The notes beneath the pieces were generated by a model. The model did not search any database and was not told the origin of the DNA. It was given only the letters and a program-made list of their open reading frames with translations. Source: Brevundimonas vesicularis NBRC 12165 (GTDB lineage: Bacteria > Pseudomonadota > Alphaproteobacteria > Caulobacterales > Caulobacteraceae). From it: a DNA stretch of 64,000 nucleotides. Below, in pieces: positions 39,514 through 48,809 of this stretch (position 1 is the first letter of the stretch; each line of letters opens with the position of its first letter). The stretch is from NCBI RefSeq assembly GCF_001592205.1, contig NZ_BCWM01000001.1, forward strand, positions 124,001 to 188,000. The letters run 5' to 3'. The position numbers and the translations under genes were made by a program.

Positions 39514-39972
39514 ATGAGCATCGAAGCCCGCATTGCCGAACTCGGCCTCACCCTGCCGGAACCCGCCAAGCCGGTGGCCAGCTATGTCTCTTATGTCCGC
39601 TCGGGTAATCAGGTCACCATCTCGGGCCAGCTGTCGAACGACGCGAACGGCGGGATCAAGGGCACGGTCGGCGTCGACGTGACGCCGGAGCAGGCCCTGG
39701 AAGCCGCGCGTCTGTGCGGTCTGAACCTGATCGCCCAGATCAAGGCGGCCTGCGATGGCGATCTGGACCGAGTGGTCCGCATCGTTAAACTGGGCGGCTT
39801 CGTTCAGGCCGGTCCCGACTTCACCGCCATTCCCGCCGTCATCAACGGCTGCTCGGACATGATGGTCGAGGTCTTCGGCGACGCAGGCAAGCACGCCCGC
39901 TCGGCCGTCGGCGTGTACAAGCTGCCGCTCGGCTTCGCCGTCGAGATCGATGCGATCGTGGAGATCCGCTGA
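39514..39972 (+). CDS. RidA/YjgF family protein
   Basis: A 152-residue Rid-family protein. RidA proteins hydrolyse reactive enamine/imine intermediates from PLP enzymes, but some branches have other roles. The core is clear: RSGNQVTISGQL, GVDVTPEQALEAAR, and LPLGFAVEIDAIVEI at the C-terminus. It is longer than RidA proper (about 130 residues), so it is probably another subgroup. AGGAG precedes the ATG. Its stop overlaps the start of the next gene, which has its ribosome-binding site inside this gene. Confidence 0.85.
   Translation: MSIEARIAELGLTLPEPAKPVASYVSYVRSGNQVTISGQLSNDANGGIKGTVGVDVTPEQALEAARLCGLNLIAQIKAACDGDLDRVVRIVKLGGFVQAGPDFTAIPAVINGCSDMMVEVFGDAGKHARSAVGVYKLPLGFAVEIDAIVEIR
39960..39963 (+). 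promoter_or_regulatory. Ribosome-binding site for a CTG start
   Basis: GGAG at 39960-39963, five bases before the CTG at 39969 that overlaps the ridA TGA (CTGA). No ATG, GTG or TTG lies in the right frame near the conserved N-terminus of the next gene. Confidence 0.55.
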
Positions 39973-41114
39973 TCTTTCAGATCTCGGTTCACGAAGGGAT
40001 CGCCGACATCGGCCGTGAGGCTTGGGACGCGTGCGCGCGGCCCACCGGCGATCCCTTTGTCTCCTATGATTTCCTGCATGCGTGCGAGGCCTCGGGCAGC
40101 GCCGCGCCGCGCCAGGGCTGGGCCCCACGCCACTTGGCCCTGAGGGGTGAAGACAACGCGGTGCTGGGCGTCATGCCCCTCTATCTGAAGGGCAACAGCC
40201 AGGGCGAATATGTCTTCGACCACAGCTGGGCCGACACTTACGAACGGGCCGGCGGCCGGTATTATCCCAAGCTACTGGGCGCCGTGCCCTTTACGCCCGC
40301 GACCGGCCCGCGCTTCCTGAACTATCCCGACGCCGACGCCGCCACCGTGCGTCAGGCCCTGATCCAGGGGGCGGTGACCTTGGTCGAACGGCTGGGCGTC
40401 TCCTCCCTGCACGTCAACTTCCCGACCGAAGCCGACTGGTCCGCCATGACCGAGGCGGACCTGCTGCCGCGCCAGGACATCCAGTTTATCTGGCGCAATA
40501 ACGGCTATCGGACCTTCGACGATTTCCTGGCCGCCCTGTCGGCCAACCGCCGCAAAACCATCAAGCGCGAGCGCCGCGACGCCCAGGCCGATCTGGATAT
40601 CCGCGTCCTGACCGGCGCCGACATCACCGAGGCCCACTGGAACGCCTTCTTCGCCTTCTACATGGACACCGGCTCCCGCAAATGGGGCCGGCCCTATCTA
40701 ACACGCGACTTCTTCAGTCGCATCGGCGCGACCATGGCCGACCGGATCGCCCTGGTCATGGCGTTTCGCGGCGAGACGCCCATCGCCGGCGCTCTGAACT
40801 TCATCGGCCGAGACGCGCTTTACGGTCGTCAGTGGGGCACGCTGGAAGACGTGCCGTTCCTGCACTTCGAGCTTTGCTATTATCAGGCCATCGCTTTCGC
40901 CATTTCGCGTGGCCTATCCCGCGTCGAAGCCGGCGCCCAGGGCGACCACAAGATCGCGCGCGGCTACCTGCCCTCCCCCGTCTATTCCGCCCATTTCATC
41001 GCCGACCCCGCCCTGCGCGATCCCGTCGCCCGCTATCTGGAAGGCGAACGCCCGGCGATGCAGGCCGAGATGGCGGCGATGACCGAGGAACTGTCGCCTT
41101 ACAAAGCCACATAG
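39969..41114 (+). CDS. COG3146 (DUF482) GNAT/FemAB-like acyltransferase
   Basis: A protein of about 381 residues of the COG3146 family, GNAT-fold proteins related to peptidoglycan FemAB transferases. Motifs: PFVSYDFLHACEASGSA near the N-terminus, KGNSQGEYVFDHSWADTY, RYYPKLLGAVPFTPATG, SANRRKTIKRERR and GAQGDHKIARGYLP. Homology starts before the first ATG-type codon (TTG at 40134), so the true start is upstream; the best candidate is CTG at 39969, or ATC at 39972. The target of transfer is unknown. It is translationally coupled to ridA. Confidence 0.78.
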   Translation: MIFQISVHEGIADIGREAWDACARPTGDPFVSYDFLHACEASGSAAPRQGWAPRHLALRGEDNAVLGVMPLYLKGNSQGEYVFDHSWADTYERAGGRYYPKLLGAVPFTPATGPRFLNYPDADAATVRQALIQGAVTLVERLGVSSLHVNFPTEADWSAMTEADLLPRQDIQFIWRNNGYRTFDDFLAALSANRRKTIKRERRDAQADLDIRVLTGADITEAHWNAFFAFYMDTGSRKWGRPYLTRDFFSRIGATMADRIALVMAFRGETPIAGALNFIGRDALYGRQWGTLEDVPFLHFELCYYQAIAFAISRGLSRVEAGAQGDHKIARGYLPSPVYSAHFIADPALRDPVARYLEGERPAMQAEMAAMTEELSPYKAT

Positions 41115-41147
41115 AAAAAGGCCCGGCTGTTTCCAGCCGGGCCTTTC
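41115..41147. terminator. Hairpin terminator between convergent genes
   Basis: A perfect 13-bp inverted repeat (41117-41129 with 41134-41146). The minus strand has five T after the stem, so it mainly ends clpA; the plus strand has three T. Confidence 0.85.
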
Positions 41148-41166
41148 GCCATCACCCTTTCGGTGA

Positions 41167-43467
41167 TCAGGCCGTCTCTTCTTCCTCGGCCTTCGCGGGC
41201 GCGCTGGCGCTCGTGATGTCGAAGTCGATCTTGCCGTCCTTCAGCTGGACCCTGACGTGTCCGCCGCGCGTCAGGCGGCCGAACAGTATGTCGTCGGCCA
41301 GCGGCTTCTTGATCGAGTCCTGGATGACCCGCGCCAGCGGACGCGCGCCATACAGTTCGTCGAAGCCGTTCTTGGCCAGCCAGTCGGCGGCTTCGTCGGT
41401 CAGTTCGATGGTGATGTTGCGGTCCGCCAGCTGGGCTTCCAGCTGAAGGACGAACTTGGTCACCACCGAGCGGATCGTGTCGGCCTGCAACGGCTTGAAG
41501 GCCACGATGGCGTCCAGACGATTGCGGAACTCCGGCGCGAACAGGCGCTGGATGGCCTTGTCGTCCTCGCCCTCGACCTTGCCCCGGCCGAAGCCGATGG
41601 AGGCGCGGGCGTTGTCGGCGGCGCCGGCATTGGTGGTCATGATCAGGATGACGTTCCTGAAATCGACCTTTTTGCCGACCGCATCGGTCAGCATACCGTT
41701 GTCCATCACCTGCAGCAGGATGTTGTAGACATCCGGGTGCGCCTTCTCGATCTCATCCAACAGCACGACGGCGTGCGGATGCTGATCGACCGCGTCGGTC
41801 AGAAGCCCGCCTTGGTCGTGACCGACATAGCCGGGAGGCGCGCCGATCAGACGGCTGACCGTGTGGCGCTCCATATATTCAGACATGTCGAAGCGCTGCA
41901 TCTCGATGCCCAAGGTGGCGGCGAGTTGCTTGGCGACTTCGGTCTTGCCGACGCCGGTCGGGCCGCTGAACAGGAAGCTGCCGATCGGCTTGTTCGGATC
42001 GCGCAAACCCGCCCGCGCCAGCTTCATGGCCGCCGACACCTGTTCAATGGCCTGTTCCTGACCAAAGACTGCGCGCTTCAGATCGGTTTCCAGCTCGCGC
42101 AGGCTTTCCGTGTCAGACTTGGACACCGACTTGGCCGGGATACGGGCCATCTTGGCGATGACGGCCTCGACTTCCTTCTGACCGATGACCTTCTTCCTCT
42201 TGGATTCGGTCAGCAGCATCTGCGACGCCCCGGCCTCGTCGATCACGTCGATCGCCTTGTCCGGCAGCTTGCGGTCGGTCATGTAGCGCGCCGACAGCTC
42301 TACCGCCGTGCGCACGGCGCTGTCGGTATAGCGGACCTTGTGGTGCTGCTCGTAGTAGGTCTTCAGGCCCTTCAGGATCTTCACCGTATCCTCGACCGTC
42401 GGCTCGTTGACGTCGATCTTCTGGAAGCGACGCACCAGGGCGCGGTCCTTCTCGAAGTGCTGGCGATATTCCTTGTAGGTCGTCGATCCCATGCAGCGCA
42501 GGGTGCCGGACGCCAAGGCCGGTTTCAGCAGGTTCGACGCATCCATCGCCCCGCCCGAGGTCGCGCCGGCGCCGATCACCGTGTGAATCTCGTCGATGAA
42601 AAGCACGGCGTTGTCGTGGTTCTCCAGTTCCTTGACCACCTGCTTCAGGCGTTCCTCGAAGTCGCCGCGATAGCGAGTGCCGGCCAGCAACGCGCCCATA
42701 TCGAGGGAGTAGATGGTGGCGTCCTTCAGGACGTCGGGCACTTCGCCGTTGACGATCTTGCGGGCCAGACCTTCGGCGATGGCGGTCTTGCCGACGCCGG
42801 GGTCGCCCACCAGAAGCGGGTTGTTCTTGGTCCGACGGCACAGGATCTGGATCGAGCGATCCACCTCGGCCTGCCGACCGATCAGGGGATCGACCTTGCC
42901 CTGGCGCGACTTCTCGTTGAGGTCGACGCAATAGGCTTCCAGCGCCTCGCCGCCCTGTTTGACGGCGGAAGCATCCTCGGCCTCTTCGGGCGAAGCGCCC
43001 TTGGCCGGACGGGCCTCGTTGGCGCCCGCCTTCTTGGCGATGCCGTGGGCGATGAAGTTGACCGCGTCATAACGCGTCATGTCCTGCTCTTGCAGGAAGT
43101 AGGCGGCGTGGCTCTCGCGCTCGGAGAAGATGGCGACTAGAACGTTGGCGCCGGACACTTCCTCGCGGCCGGACGACTGGACGTGGATCACCGCGCGCTG
43201 GATCACGCGCTGGAAGCCGGCGGTCGGCTTGGCGTCCTCGCCGTCGCTGGTGGCCAGGGCGGCCAGGTCGTTGTCGACATAGAGGGTCAGCGCCGCTTTC
43301 AACGCCGACAGATCGACGTTGCAGGCCTGCATGACGCCGGTCGCATCGGGATCGTCGATCAGCGCGAGCAGCAGGTGCTCGAGCGTCGCGTACTCGTGCC
43401 TGCGCGCATTGGCGTATCCCACCGCGCGGTGCAGGGTTTCTTCGAGAGGACGGGAAAATGAAGGCAT
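41167..43467 (-). CDS. clpA: ATP-dependent Clp protease ATPase subunit ClpA
   Basis: A 766-residue AAA+ unfoldase for ClpP. In order: the double Clp-N repeat (residues 1-150, [20 protein letters not shown]), first AAA+ domain with [15 protein letters not shown], second AAA+ domain with [15 protein letters not shown], and the D2-small domain. The C-terminus is rich in Ala and Glu. The true start is the ATG at 43467, preceded by AGGAG; the frame is open further to 43668 across clpS. clpS ends 13 bp upstream, so clpS-clpA form an operon. Confidence 0.96.
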   Translation of the reverse strand: MPSFSRPLEETLHRAVGYANARRHEYATLEHLLLALIDDPDATGVMQACNVDLSALKAALTLYVDNDLAALATSDGEDAKPTAGFQRVIQRAVIHVQSSGREEVSGANVLVAIFSERESHAAYFLQEQDMTRYDAVNFIAHGIAKKAGANEARPAKGASPEEAEDASAVKQGGEALEAYCVDLNEKSRQGKVDPLIGRQAEVDRSIQILCRRTKNNPLLVGDPGVGKTAIAEGLARKIVNGEVPDVLKDATIYSLDMGALLAGTRYRGDFEERLKQVVKELENHDNAVLFIDEIHTVIGAGATSGGAMDASNLLKPALASGTLRCMGSTTYKEYRQHFEKDRALVRRFQKIDVNEPTVEDTVKILKGLKTYYEQHHKVRYTDSAVRTAVELSARYMTDRKLPDKAIDVIDEAGASQMLLTESKRKKVIGQKEVEAVIAKMARIPAKSVSKSDTESLRELETDLKRAVFGQEQAIEQVSAAMKLARAGLRDPNKPIGSFLFSGPTGVGKTEVAKQLAATLGIEMQRFDMSEYMERHTVSRLIGAPPGYVGHDQGGLLTDAVDQHPHAVVLLDEIEKAHPDVYNILLQVMDNGMLTDAVGKKVDFRNVILIMTTNAGAADNARASIGFGRGKVEGEDDKAIQRLFAPEFRNRLDAIVAFKPLQADTIRSVVTKFVLQLEAQLADRNITIELTDEAADWLAKNGFDELYGARPLARVIQDSIKKPLADDILFGRLTRGGHVRVQLKDGKIDFDITSASAPAKAEEEETA

Positions 43468-43480
43468 AGGGAGGCTCCTC

Positions 43481-43810
43481 TCAGTCCTTTTCCATCGTGC
43501 ATTGCAAAGGGTGCTGGTGGCGGCGCGCCGTCTCGATGACCTGCGCGACCTTGGTCTCGGCGACTTCGTAGGTGAAGACGCCGCAGACGCCGACGCCATG
43601 CTGATGCACATGCAGCATGATGCGGGTGGCCTCTTCCCGGCTCTTTTGGAAGAACCGCTCCAGCACATAGACGACGAATTCCATCGGCGAATAGTCGTCG
43701 TTCAAAATCAGCACTCGATAGAGCGAGGGCTTTTGCAGCTTCGGCTTTGTTTCGGTGACGACGGCGGTTCCTTGACCGCCGCCGGTCTCACCGGGCCTTT
43801 GTATGGGCAT
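43481..43810 (-). CDS. clpS: ClpS, adaptor of ClpAP
   Basis: A 109-residue adaptor that delivers N-degron substrates (proteins with bulky or aromatic N-terminal residues) to ClpAP. The disordered N-terminus is followed by the ClpS core: [20 protein letters not shown] with the Asn-Asp substrate-binding residues, and [21 protein letters not shown]. Length and motifs match the family. It lies directly upstream of clpA. Confidence 0.96.
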   Translation of the reverse strand: MPIQRPGETGGGQGTAVVTETKPKLQKPSLYRVLILNDDYSPMEFVVYVLERFFQKSREEATRIMLHVHQHGVGVCGVFTYEVAETKVAQVIETARRHQHPLQCTMEKD

Positions 43811-43982
43811 TCGTGTTCCGTAATCGGGGAGTCGTCTTGGCTCTCAGATAGGGAATGATGGCCTGAATTGAAGCGGCGTCCAGTCACGGCTTTCGTGAAG
43901 GGCGTCTGACAAAGATTTCACGTGATCGCAGGCGGTCAACGGCTCAGGTTGAGCGCCTCAAGTTGAACAGCTCCCGATCGCC

Positions 43983-44456
43983 ATGCCCGCCGCCCTCGTC
44001 GCCGCCCTTTCGCTCGCCGCCCTCTCCCAGCCTACGCCGCTGGAAACCGCCGTCATGGCGGCCGACGCGAAACTTTTCGCAGTCTTCTTCGAAGGCTGCG
44101 ACCCGGCTGGGCTTCGGGCCATGCTGACCGACGACTTCGAGTTTTTCGACGACCGCGGCGGACGGGTGGCCACCGACGCCGAGGGCTTTGTCGCGCAATA
44201 CGCCGTGCGCTGTCAGGACCGTAGCGCGCCCGACGCCTGGCGGTCCCGGCGCGAGGCTGTGCGGGACGGTCTGGCCGTCTATCCCATCAACAACTACGGC
44301 GCGGTCGAAACGGGCGAGCACGTCTTCTACGAACGCCAGGGCGACGGACCCGAAACCCGCGTCGGACGCGCCCGCTTCACGCAGATGTGGAAACAGGAGG
44401 GAGCCGAGTGGAAGCTGGCGCGGGTCTTCAGCTACGACCATTCCGCCCTGCCCTGA
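43983..44456 (+). CDS. DUF4440 (NTF2-like) protein, exported
   Basis: A 157-residue protein with an N-terminal hydrophobic stretch (MPAALVAALSLAALS), probably a signal peptide cut after SQPTP. The rest is a DUF4440 / NTF2-like fold: LFAVFFEGCDPAGLRAMLTDDFEFFDDRGG, ending in the typical GAEWKLARVFSYDHSAL. Members of this family often bind small ligands or act as small enzymes, so no function can be given. Its 172-bp upstream region is shared with clpS. Confidence 0.78.
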   Translation: MPAALVAALSLAALSQPTPLETAVMAADAKLFAVFFEGCDPAGLRAMLTDDFEFFDDRGGRVATDAEGFVAQYAVRCQDRSAPDAWRSRREAVRDGLAVYPINNYGAVETGEHVFYERQGDGPETRVGRARFTQMWKQEGAEWKLARVFSYDHSALP

Positions 44457-44462
44457 CAGCAA

Positions 44463-44494
44463 AGAGGCCCCGGAGCGAACTCCGGGGCCTTCTC
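44463..44494. terminator. Hairpin terminator between convergent genes
   Basis: An 11-bp perfect inverted repeat (44465-44475 with 44480-44490, 4-base loop) between the DUF4440 and phasin genes; the T-tails are short on both strands. Confidence 0.7.
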
Positions 44495-44517
44495 GATTCT
44501 TCAGGCGGTTCGCGGGA

Positions 44518-45009
44518 TTAGCGAGCGGCCTGGAAGGTTTCGACTGAGGCGGTGACGCGCTCGTTGATCGGCTTGATGCTGTCCTTGACCGTGGCGGTGA
44601 CGATCTCGTTCGTCTTGGTCAGCTCGGCCACATAGCGCTCCATCGACTTTTTGGCCCAGGCGGTCTGGAGTTCGAAGAACTCCTGCACCGAACGGGCGGT
44701 CGACAGTTCCTTGGAGGCGGCGACGCCGTCTTCCCAGGAGGACTTGGCGAAACCCAGCGCCTGTTGCGACAGGGCCTCGGCGCCCTTCTGAGCGACGGTG
44801 ACCGACTCGACCATGGCTTCCAGGGTCTTCTTGCTGTGCGCATTCAGCTCGGCCATCGAGGCCGTCGACTTGTCGATGCCTTCACGGAAGGCCTGCGTGC
44901 CGGCAGCCTGCATGGTTTCGGCTTGCGCCTTGACCTTGGCGGCGGCCGAAGTCGCAGCGGCGGCGGCTTGGTCGGCGGTTTTCTTCACGGTTTCAGCGGC
45001 GTCGGCCAT
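44518..45009 (-). CDS. Phasin family protein
   Basis: A 163-residue phasin, a protein that coats polyhydroxyalkanoate granules. Alanine-rich amphipathic helices fill the N-terminus (AETVKKTADQAAAAATSAA), followed by the phasin core with EFFELQTAWAKKSMERYVAEL. The ATG at 45009 has GGAGAG upstream; the open frame beyond is not coding. A perfect palindrome at 45123-45137 upstream resembles PhaR operators, which would make the gene responsive to PHA synthesis. No phaC or phaR is in the window. Confidence 0.88.
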   Translation of the reverse strand: MADAAETVKKTADQAAAAATSAAAKVKAQAETMQAAGTQAFREGIDKSTASMAELNAHSKKTLEAMVESVTVAQKGAEALSQQALGFAKSSWEDGVAASKELSTARSVQEFFELQTAWAKKSMERYVAELTKTNEIVTATVKDSIKPINERVTASVETFQAAR

Positions 45010-45122
45010 GATCGTCTCTCCGGTATAAGGCCCTTGGGGACGGACCTGAGGGCGGAAATAATGACGCGAGGGGATCTCGCAGACCGACAATATGCTGCAA
45101 GTGCGAAGGCTTTTCAAGCGTT

Positions 45123-45137
45123 TTGTGCAATGCACAA
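45123..45137. promoter_or_regulatory. Candidate PhaR operator upstream of the phasin gene
   Basis: Perfect palindrome TTGTGCA-A-TGCACAA, 114 bases before the phasin ATG. A weaker, related TGC-rich copy (TTGCAGCATATTG on the minus strand) lies at about 45088-45100 and overlaps a possible -10 region. TGC-rich palindromes are the known PhaR targets in alphaproteobacteria. Confidence 0.55.
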
Positions 45138-45284
45138 TATGATCGGCGATAACCTTGATCGGCCGGTCAAATTTGCGTTGACGCGCGGTTAACCACCACG
45201 AAACCCGCGCTTCCTATGCTAGCTGTTTGTTCGTGACAGCCGGGGGGCCTGTCGCACCCTGCTCACCGCGGGGTTGTCCCGCCC

Positions 45285-46775
45285 ATGATCGCTTTTCTCC
45301 GCCGTGGCCTGTTCGCCGTCCTCGCGCTTTCGCTGGTTCTGGGCGCGAACGTCAGGCCGATCGAGGCCCAGACCGCCTACTCGGCCCAGGAGAACAGCCG
45401 CTACGCCGCCATCGTGATCGACGCCGCCACGGGCGAGGTGCTGTTCGCGCGCAACGCCGACAGCCGTCGCTATCCAGCGTCCCTGACCAAGATGATGACG
45501 CTGTATCTGACGTTCGAGGCGCTGTCTCAGGGCAAGGCCAACGTGAACGACGTGCTGACGATCTCGCCACGCGCCGCGTCCCAGCCGCCGTCGAAGCTGG
45601 GCCTGGCCGCTGGCCAGACCATCACCCTCGACAACGCCATGCGCGCCACCGCCGTGCGGTCCGCCAATGACATGGCCCTGGCCATCGGCGAGCACATCGG
45701 CGGATCGGAAGCCCGCTTCACCAATATGATGACGCAGAAGGCCGCGCAGCTGGGCATGACCCAGACGCGCTACCACACTGCAAACGGCCTGCCGGACGCA
45801 CGTCAGGTGACCTCCGCGCGCGACCAGGCCATTCTGGCGCGCGCGATCATGCGCGACTTCCCTCAGTATTACAGCTATTTCGGCCTTCACGACTGGGCCT
45901 ACAACGGCCGCAACTATCGCAACACCAACGGCCTGCTGCCGACCGGGCGCGGCTATGACGGGATGAAGACCGGCTACACCAACGCCTCGGGCTACAATCT
46001 CGCCGCCTCGGCCGTGCGTGACGGACGACGCCTGATCACCGTGGTCCTGGGCGGCCGTTCGACCGCCAGCCGCAACGCCCACGTCGCCGAACTCATGGAC
46101 ACCGGCTTCGAGGTCGAGCGCCGCCGCGCCCAGGGCGAGCGGATCCAGGTGGCGCAGACCTTCTTCGAGCAGCGCGGGTTCGGCGTCGGGTCGGCAATCG
46201 CCGACGCCCCGATCGCCTATGCTTCGGTCAATGACGACGAGGACGGCGTCGGCGCGGAATCCTCCGCTGTCGCCTATACGGCCGCACCGGCGCCCGCCGC
46301 CCTGCCGACCCGCGTCGCCCCTGCCCCGTCGGAGCGCGCAGCCAGCCAGCGGGCCGCCGCGACGCTGCCGCCCATTGGTTCGGCGCCGGCCGCCTCCGCC
46401 GCTCCGCGTGCGCCCCGCAATGTCACCGCTTCGCTGAACGGCGCGCCGGCCAATGCTGCTGTCGCGCCGTCCACCACGCCCCGTCGCTCGGCGTCGTCCA
46501 CAACGCGGGAACCCGCCCGCGCCGCGCCCAGAACGCCGGCCGGGCGCTGGGCAGTGCAGGTCGGGGCCTTCCGCGAAGAGAAGGTGGCGACCGACTGGCT
46601 GACCGAGGTCAACCGCCGTTTCCGCGATCAGTTCGCCACCGCCGAACGCAACGTCCAGACCGCGGGCGACTGGTATCGCTCGCGCTTCGTCGGCCTGACC
46701 GAAACCGGCGCAAAGTCCGCCTGCGAGGCGCTGGCCGCGCGTCGCGTGACCTGCATGGTCATCGGCCCCGACTGA
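45285..46775 (+). CDS. D-alanyl-D-alanine carboxypeptidase with SPOR domain
   Basis: A 496-residue penicillin-binding protein (S11) that trims peptidoglycan stem peptides in the periplasm. After the signal peptide (cut near IEAQT) the three active-site motifs appear: SLTK at residues 66-69, SAN in RSANDMA, and KTG in GMKTGYTN. An Ala/Pro/Ser-rich linker of about 110 residues leads to a C-terminal SPOR domain (GRWAVQVGAFREEKVATDW), which binds denuded septal peptidoglycan. This points to a role at the division site. Confidence 0.92.
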   Translation: MIAFLRRGLFAVLALSLVLGANVRPIEAQTAYSAQENSRYAAIVIDAATGEVLFARNADSRRYPASLTKMMTLYLTFEALSQGKANVNDVLTISPRAASQPPSKLGLAAGQTITLDNAMRATAVRSANDMALAIGEHIGGSEARFTNMMTQKAAQLGMTQTRYHTANGLPDARQVTSARDQAILARAIMRDFPQYYSYFGLHDWAYNGRNYRNTNGLLPTGRGYDGMKTGYTNASGYNLAASAVRDGRRLITVVLGGRSTASRNAHVAELMDTGFEVERRRAQGERIQVAQTFFEQRGFGVGSAIADAPIAYASVNDDEDGVGAESSAVAYTAAPAPAALPTRVAPAPSERAASQRAAATLPPIGSAPAASAAPRAPRNVTASLNGAPANAAVAPSTTPRRSASSTTREPARAAPRTPAGRWAVQVGAFREEKVATDWLTEVNRRFRDQFATAERNVQTAGDWYRSRFVGLTETGAKSACEALAARRVTCMVIGPD

Positions 46776-46789
46776 GACCAAAATCGCGA

Positions 46790-46812
46790 GAACAAATGTT
46801 CTTGCTTTGTTC
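46790..46812 (+). promoter_or_regulatory. SOS (LexA) box upstream of the radical SAM gene
   Basis: GTTC (46798-46801), seven bases, GTTC (46809-46812): the alphaproteobacterial LexA consensus GTTC-N7-GTTC exactly. It overlaps a GAAC-N4-GTTC palindrome (46790-46801). It ends 25 bases before the next gene's ATG. Confidence 0.6.
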
Positions 46813-46837
46813 CAGATGATGTCGCATCGTCCTTCCC

Positions 46838-47923
46838 ATGGAAACCGCCAAGGGAAGAGGCGCGCGTTCGAATGCCAGCGGCCGCTACGAGCCTGAGCAG
46901 CACCAGTCGTTCGATGACGGCTGGACGCAAGACGACGCCGAGGCCGCGCCGCTACGCACCACCCTCACCCCTGAACACGCCCGCACCATCATCGCCCGGA
47001 ACGATAGTCCGGACATCGGCTTCGACCGCTCCATCAACCCGTACAAAGGTTGCGAACATGGCTGCATCTACTGCTACGCCCGTCCGTACCATGCCTGGAT
47101 GGGCCTATCCCCGGGCCTGGATTTCGAGAGCCGGATCTTCTTCAAGCCCCAGGCCGCAAGTCTGCTGGAACAGGCGTTCCTCGCACCCCGATACCGATGC
47201 AAGCGCATCCACATAGGCGGCAACACCGACCCCTATCAGCCGGTTGAACGTGATCTGAAGTCGACGCGCGCGATCCTGGAGGTCATGCAAAGATTCAGGC
47301 ATCCGTTCAGCATCATCACCAAGTCGGTGTTGATCGCGCGCGATGCCGACATTCTGGGCCCGATGGGCAAGGCAGGGCTGGCCTCGGCCTTCGTCTCCAT
47401 CACCACCCTGGATCGTGGTCTGGCGCGGGCGATGGAGCCCCGCGCCTCGACTCCCGCCAAAAGGCTGGAAGCCATAAGCCGCCTGGCAGACGCCGGTTGT
47501 CCGGTCGGGGTCGGTTTCGCCCCCGTCATTCCGGGTCTGAACGATCACGAACTGGAAGCCATACTGGAAGCCGCCGCCAAGGCCGGGGCCACGCGGGCCA
47601 TGTATGTCACCCTGCGTCTGCCCCTTGAGATCAAGGATCTGTTTCGGGAATGGCTGGCCGACGCCCGCCCGGATCGCGCCGCGCGCGTCATGTCGTTGAT
47701 CCGCCAGACACGTGGGGGCAAGGATTATGACGCCGACTGGTCCCAGCGGATGAAGGGAACCGGCCCTGTCGCCGAACTGATCGGAACGCGGTTCAAGGCC
47801 GCCGTCAAACGCTACGGTCTCGACACGCCGCACCGCCTGCTGGACGAAACCCAGTTCCGCGTGCCGGCAGATGCCCGGCCTCAGCTGGACCTCTTCGATC
47901 CGCCGCTCGACAAGATTGCCTGA
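46838..47923 (+). CDS. PA0069-family radical SAM protein (SplB-like)
   Basis: A 361-residue radical SAM protein with the 4Fe-4S motif Cys72-x3-Cys76-x2-Cys79 (GCEHGCIYC). Other motifs: SINPYKGCEHG, HIGGNTDPYQPVE and PVIPGLNDHELEA. It fits the PA0069 / Rv2578c family, related to spore photoproduct lyase, whose reaction is not established. An intergenic SOS box just upstream suggests induction by DNA damage and hence a repair role; that is inference. The protein has no signal or membrane segment. Confidence 0.87.
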   Translation: METAKGRGARSNASGRYEPEQHQSFDDGWTQDDAEAAPLRTTLTPEHARTIIARNDSPDIGFDRSINPYKGCEHGCIYCYARPYHAWMGLSPGLDFESRIFFKPQAASLLEQAFLAPRYRCKRIHIGGNTDPYQPVERDLKSTRAILEVMQRFRHPFSIITKSVLIARDADILGPMGKAGLASAFVSITTLDRGLARAMEPRASTPAKRLEAISRLADAGCPVGVGFAPVIPGLNDHELEAILEAAAKAGATRAMYVTLRLPLEIKDLFREWLADARPDRAARVMSLIRQTRGGKDYDADWSQRMKGTGPVAELIGTRFKAAVKRYGLDTPHRLLDETQFRVPADARPQLDLFDPPLDKIA

Positions 47924-47966
47924 TCAACCGCCTTCGGTTTAGCGTCGCCCTATCTGGGGGGATGTC

Positions 47967-48809
47967 ATGATCAAACGTCTGTCGGCGGCCGCTGTCGCCA
48001 TTTTCCTGTCGACCATCCTGGCCGGCTGCATGACAGTTAGCGTGCCTGAAGGGCAGTTCTTCTATCCCGACACGCGGGTTCAGGCGGAGAAGCTGATTTT
48101 GGCTCCCGGCCCTGCCATTCCTGGGGCTGAAACCCTATCGCTGCCTTTTGCGGGAGGCGCTGTCGCTGCAACCCGCGTGCGGACGGGACGCGCCGACGCA
48201 CCGCTGATCCTGTATTGCGGGGGCAATCTGTTCCGTCGTGGTGTTGCGGGCGCGCAGGTTGCGGCCGAACTCGCCCCGTTCGGCGATGTGCTGATGTTCG
48301 ACTATCCCGGCTCCGGCGATACGCCGGGGCAGGCCAGCTTCGCGACCTACAGGGATGCCGGCGAGGTCATCGCGGCGACCGCCCGCGCCCAGGCCGACGC
48401 CGAAGGCCGCAGGCTGATCGCCTGGGGGCATTCCCTGGGCGGCCCGATCTGCGCCGAGGCCGCGCGCGTCATCCGCGCCGACGCCGTAGTGCTGGAGGCG
48501 ACCACACCCACCGCCCGCGCAGCTGTTGACTCAATGGTCGGTCTGTGGCGGCCGATCGTCCGCGTTCAGTTGGCCGAGCCCCTGACGACAGTGGATGTGC
48601 CCGCGACGCTGGACGGCTATTCAGGCAAGGTCGTCGTGTTGGAAGCCTCTCGCGACACGACCCTGCCGCCCACACTCAGCCGCAAACTTGCTCATGATCT
48701 TCGGACGAGAGGCGTGAACGTCGAGCGTCTGGTGTTCGCGAGAGCGGACCACGGCGACATCCCCTCGCAGCCGGATTTCGTCACTCGCGTGGGCGCAGCC
48801 CTGAATTAG
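47967..48809 (+). CDS. Alpha/beta hydrolase lipoprotein
   Basis: A 280-residue alpha/beta hydrolase. It starts with a lipoprotein signal (hydrophobic run ending in LAGC), so the enzyme should be anchored in the envelope. The nucleophile elbow is GHSLGG, the acid probably the Asp in EASRDTTLPP, and the histidine in RADHGDIPS. The fold resembles small esterases or BAAT-like proteins; the substrate is unknown. The stop overlaps that of the convergent gene by four bases. Confidence 0.82.
   Translation: MIKRLSAAAVAIFLSTILAGCMTVSVPEGQFFYPDTRVQAEKLILAPGPAIPGAETLSLPFAGGAVAATRVRTGRADAPLILYCGGNLFRRGVAGAQVAAELAPFGDVLMFDYPGSGDTPGQASFATYRDAGEVIAATARAQADAEGRRLIAWGHSLGGPICAEAARVIRADAVVLEATTPTARAAVDSMVGLWRPIVRVQLAEPLTTVDVPATLDGYSGKVVVLEASRDTTLPPTLSRKLAHDLRTRGVNVERLVFARADHGDIPSQPDFVTRVGAALN

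Noticed and set aside
41257..43140. Plus-strand frame of 627 codons opposite clpA
   Set aside because: Antisense shadow of clpA; the clpA motifs are on the other strand.
45176..45200. CtrA half-site (TTAACCA) upstream of the D,D-carboxypeptidase gene
   Set aside because: The second half-site is poor (GAAA instead of TTAA), so it is below what I would call.
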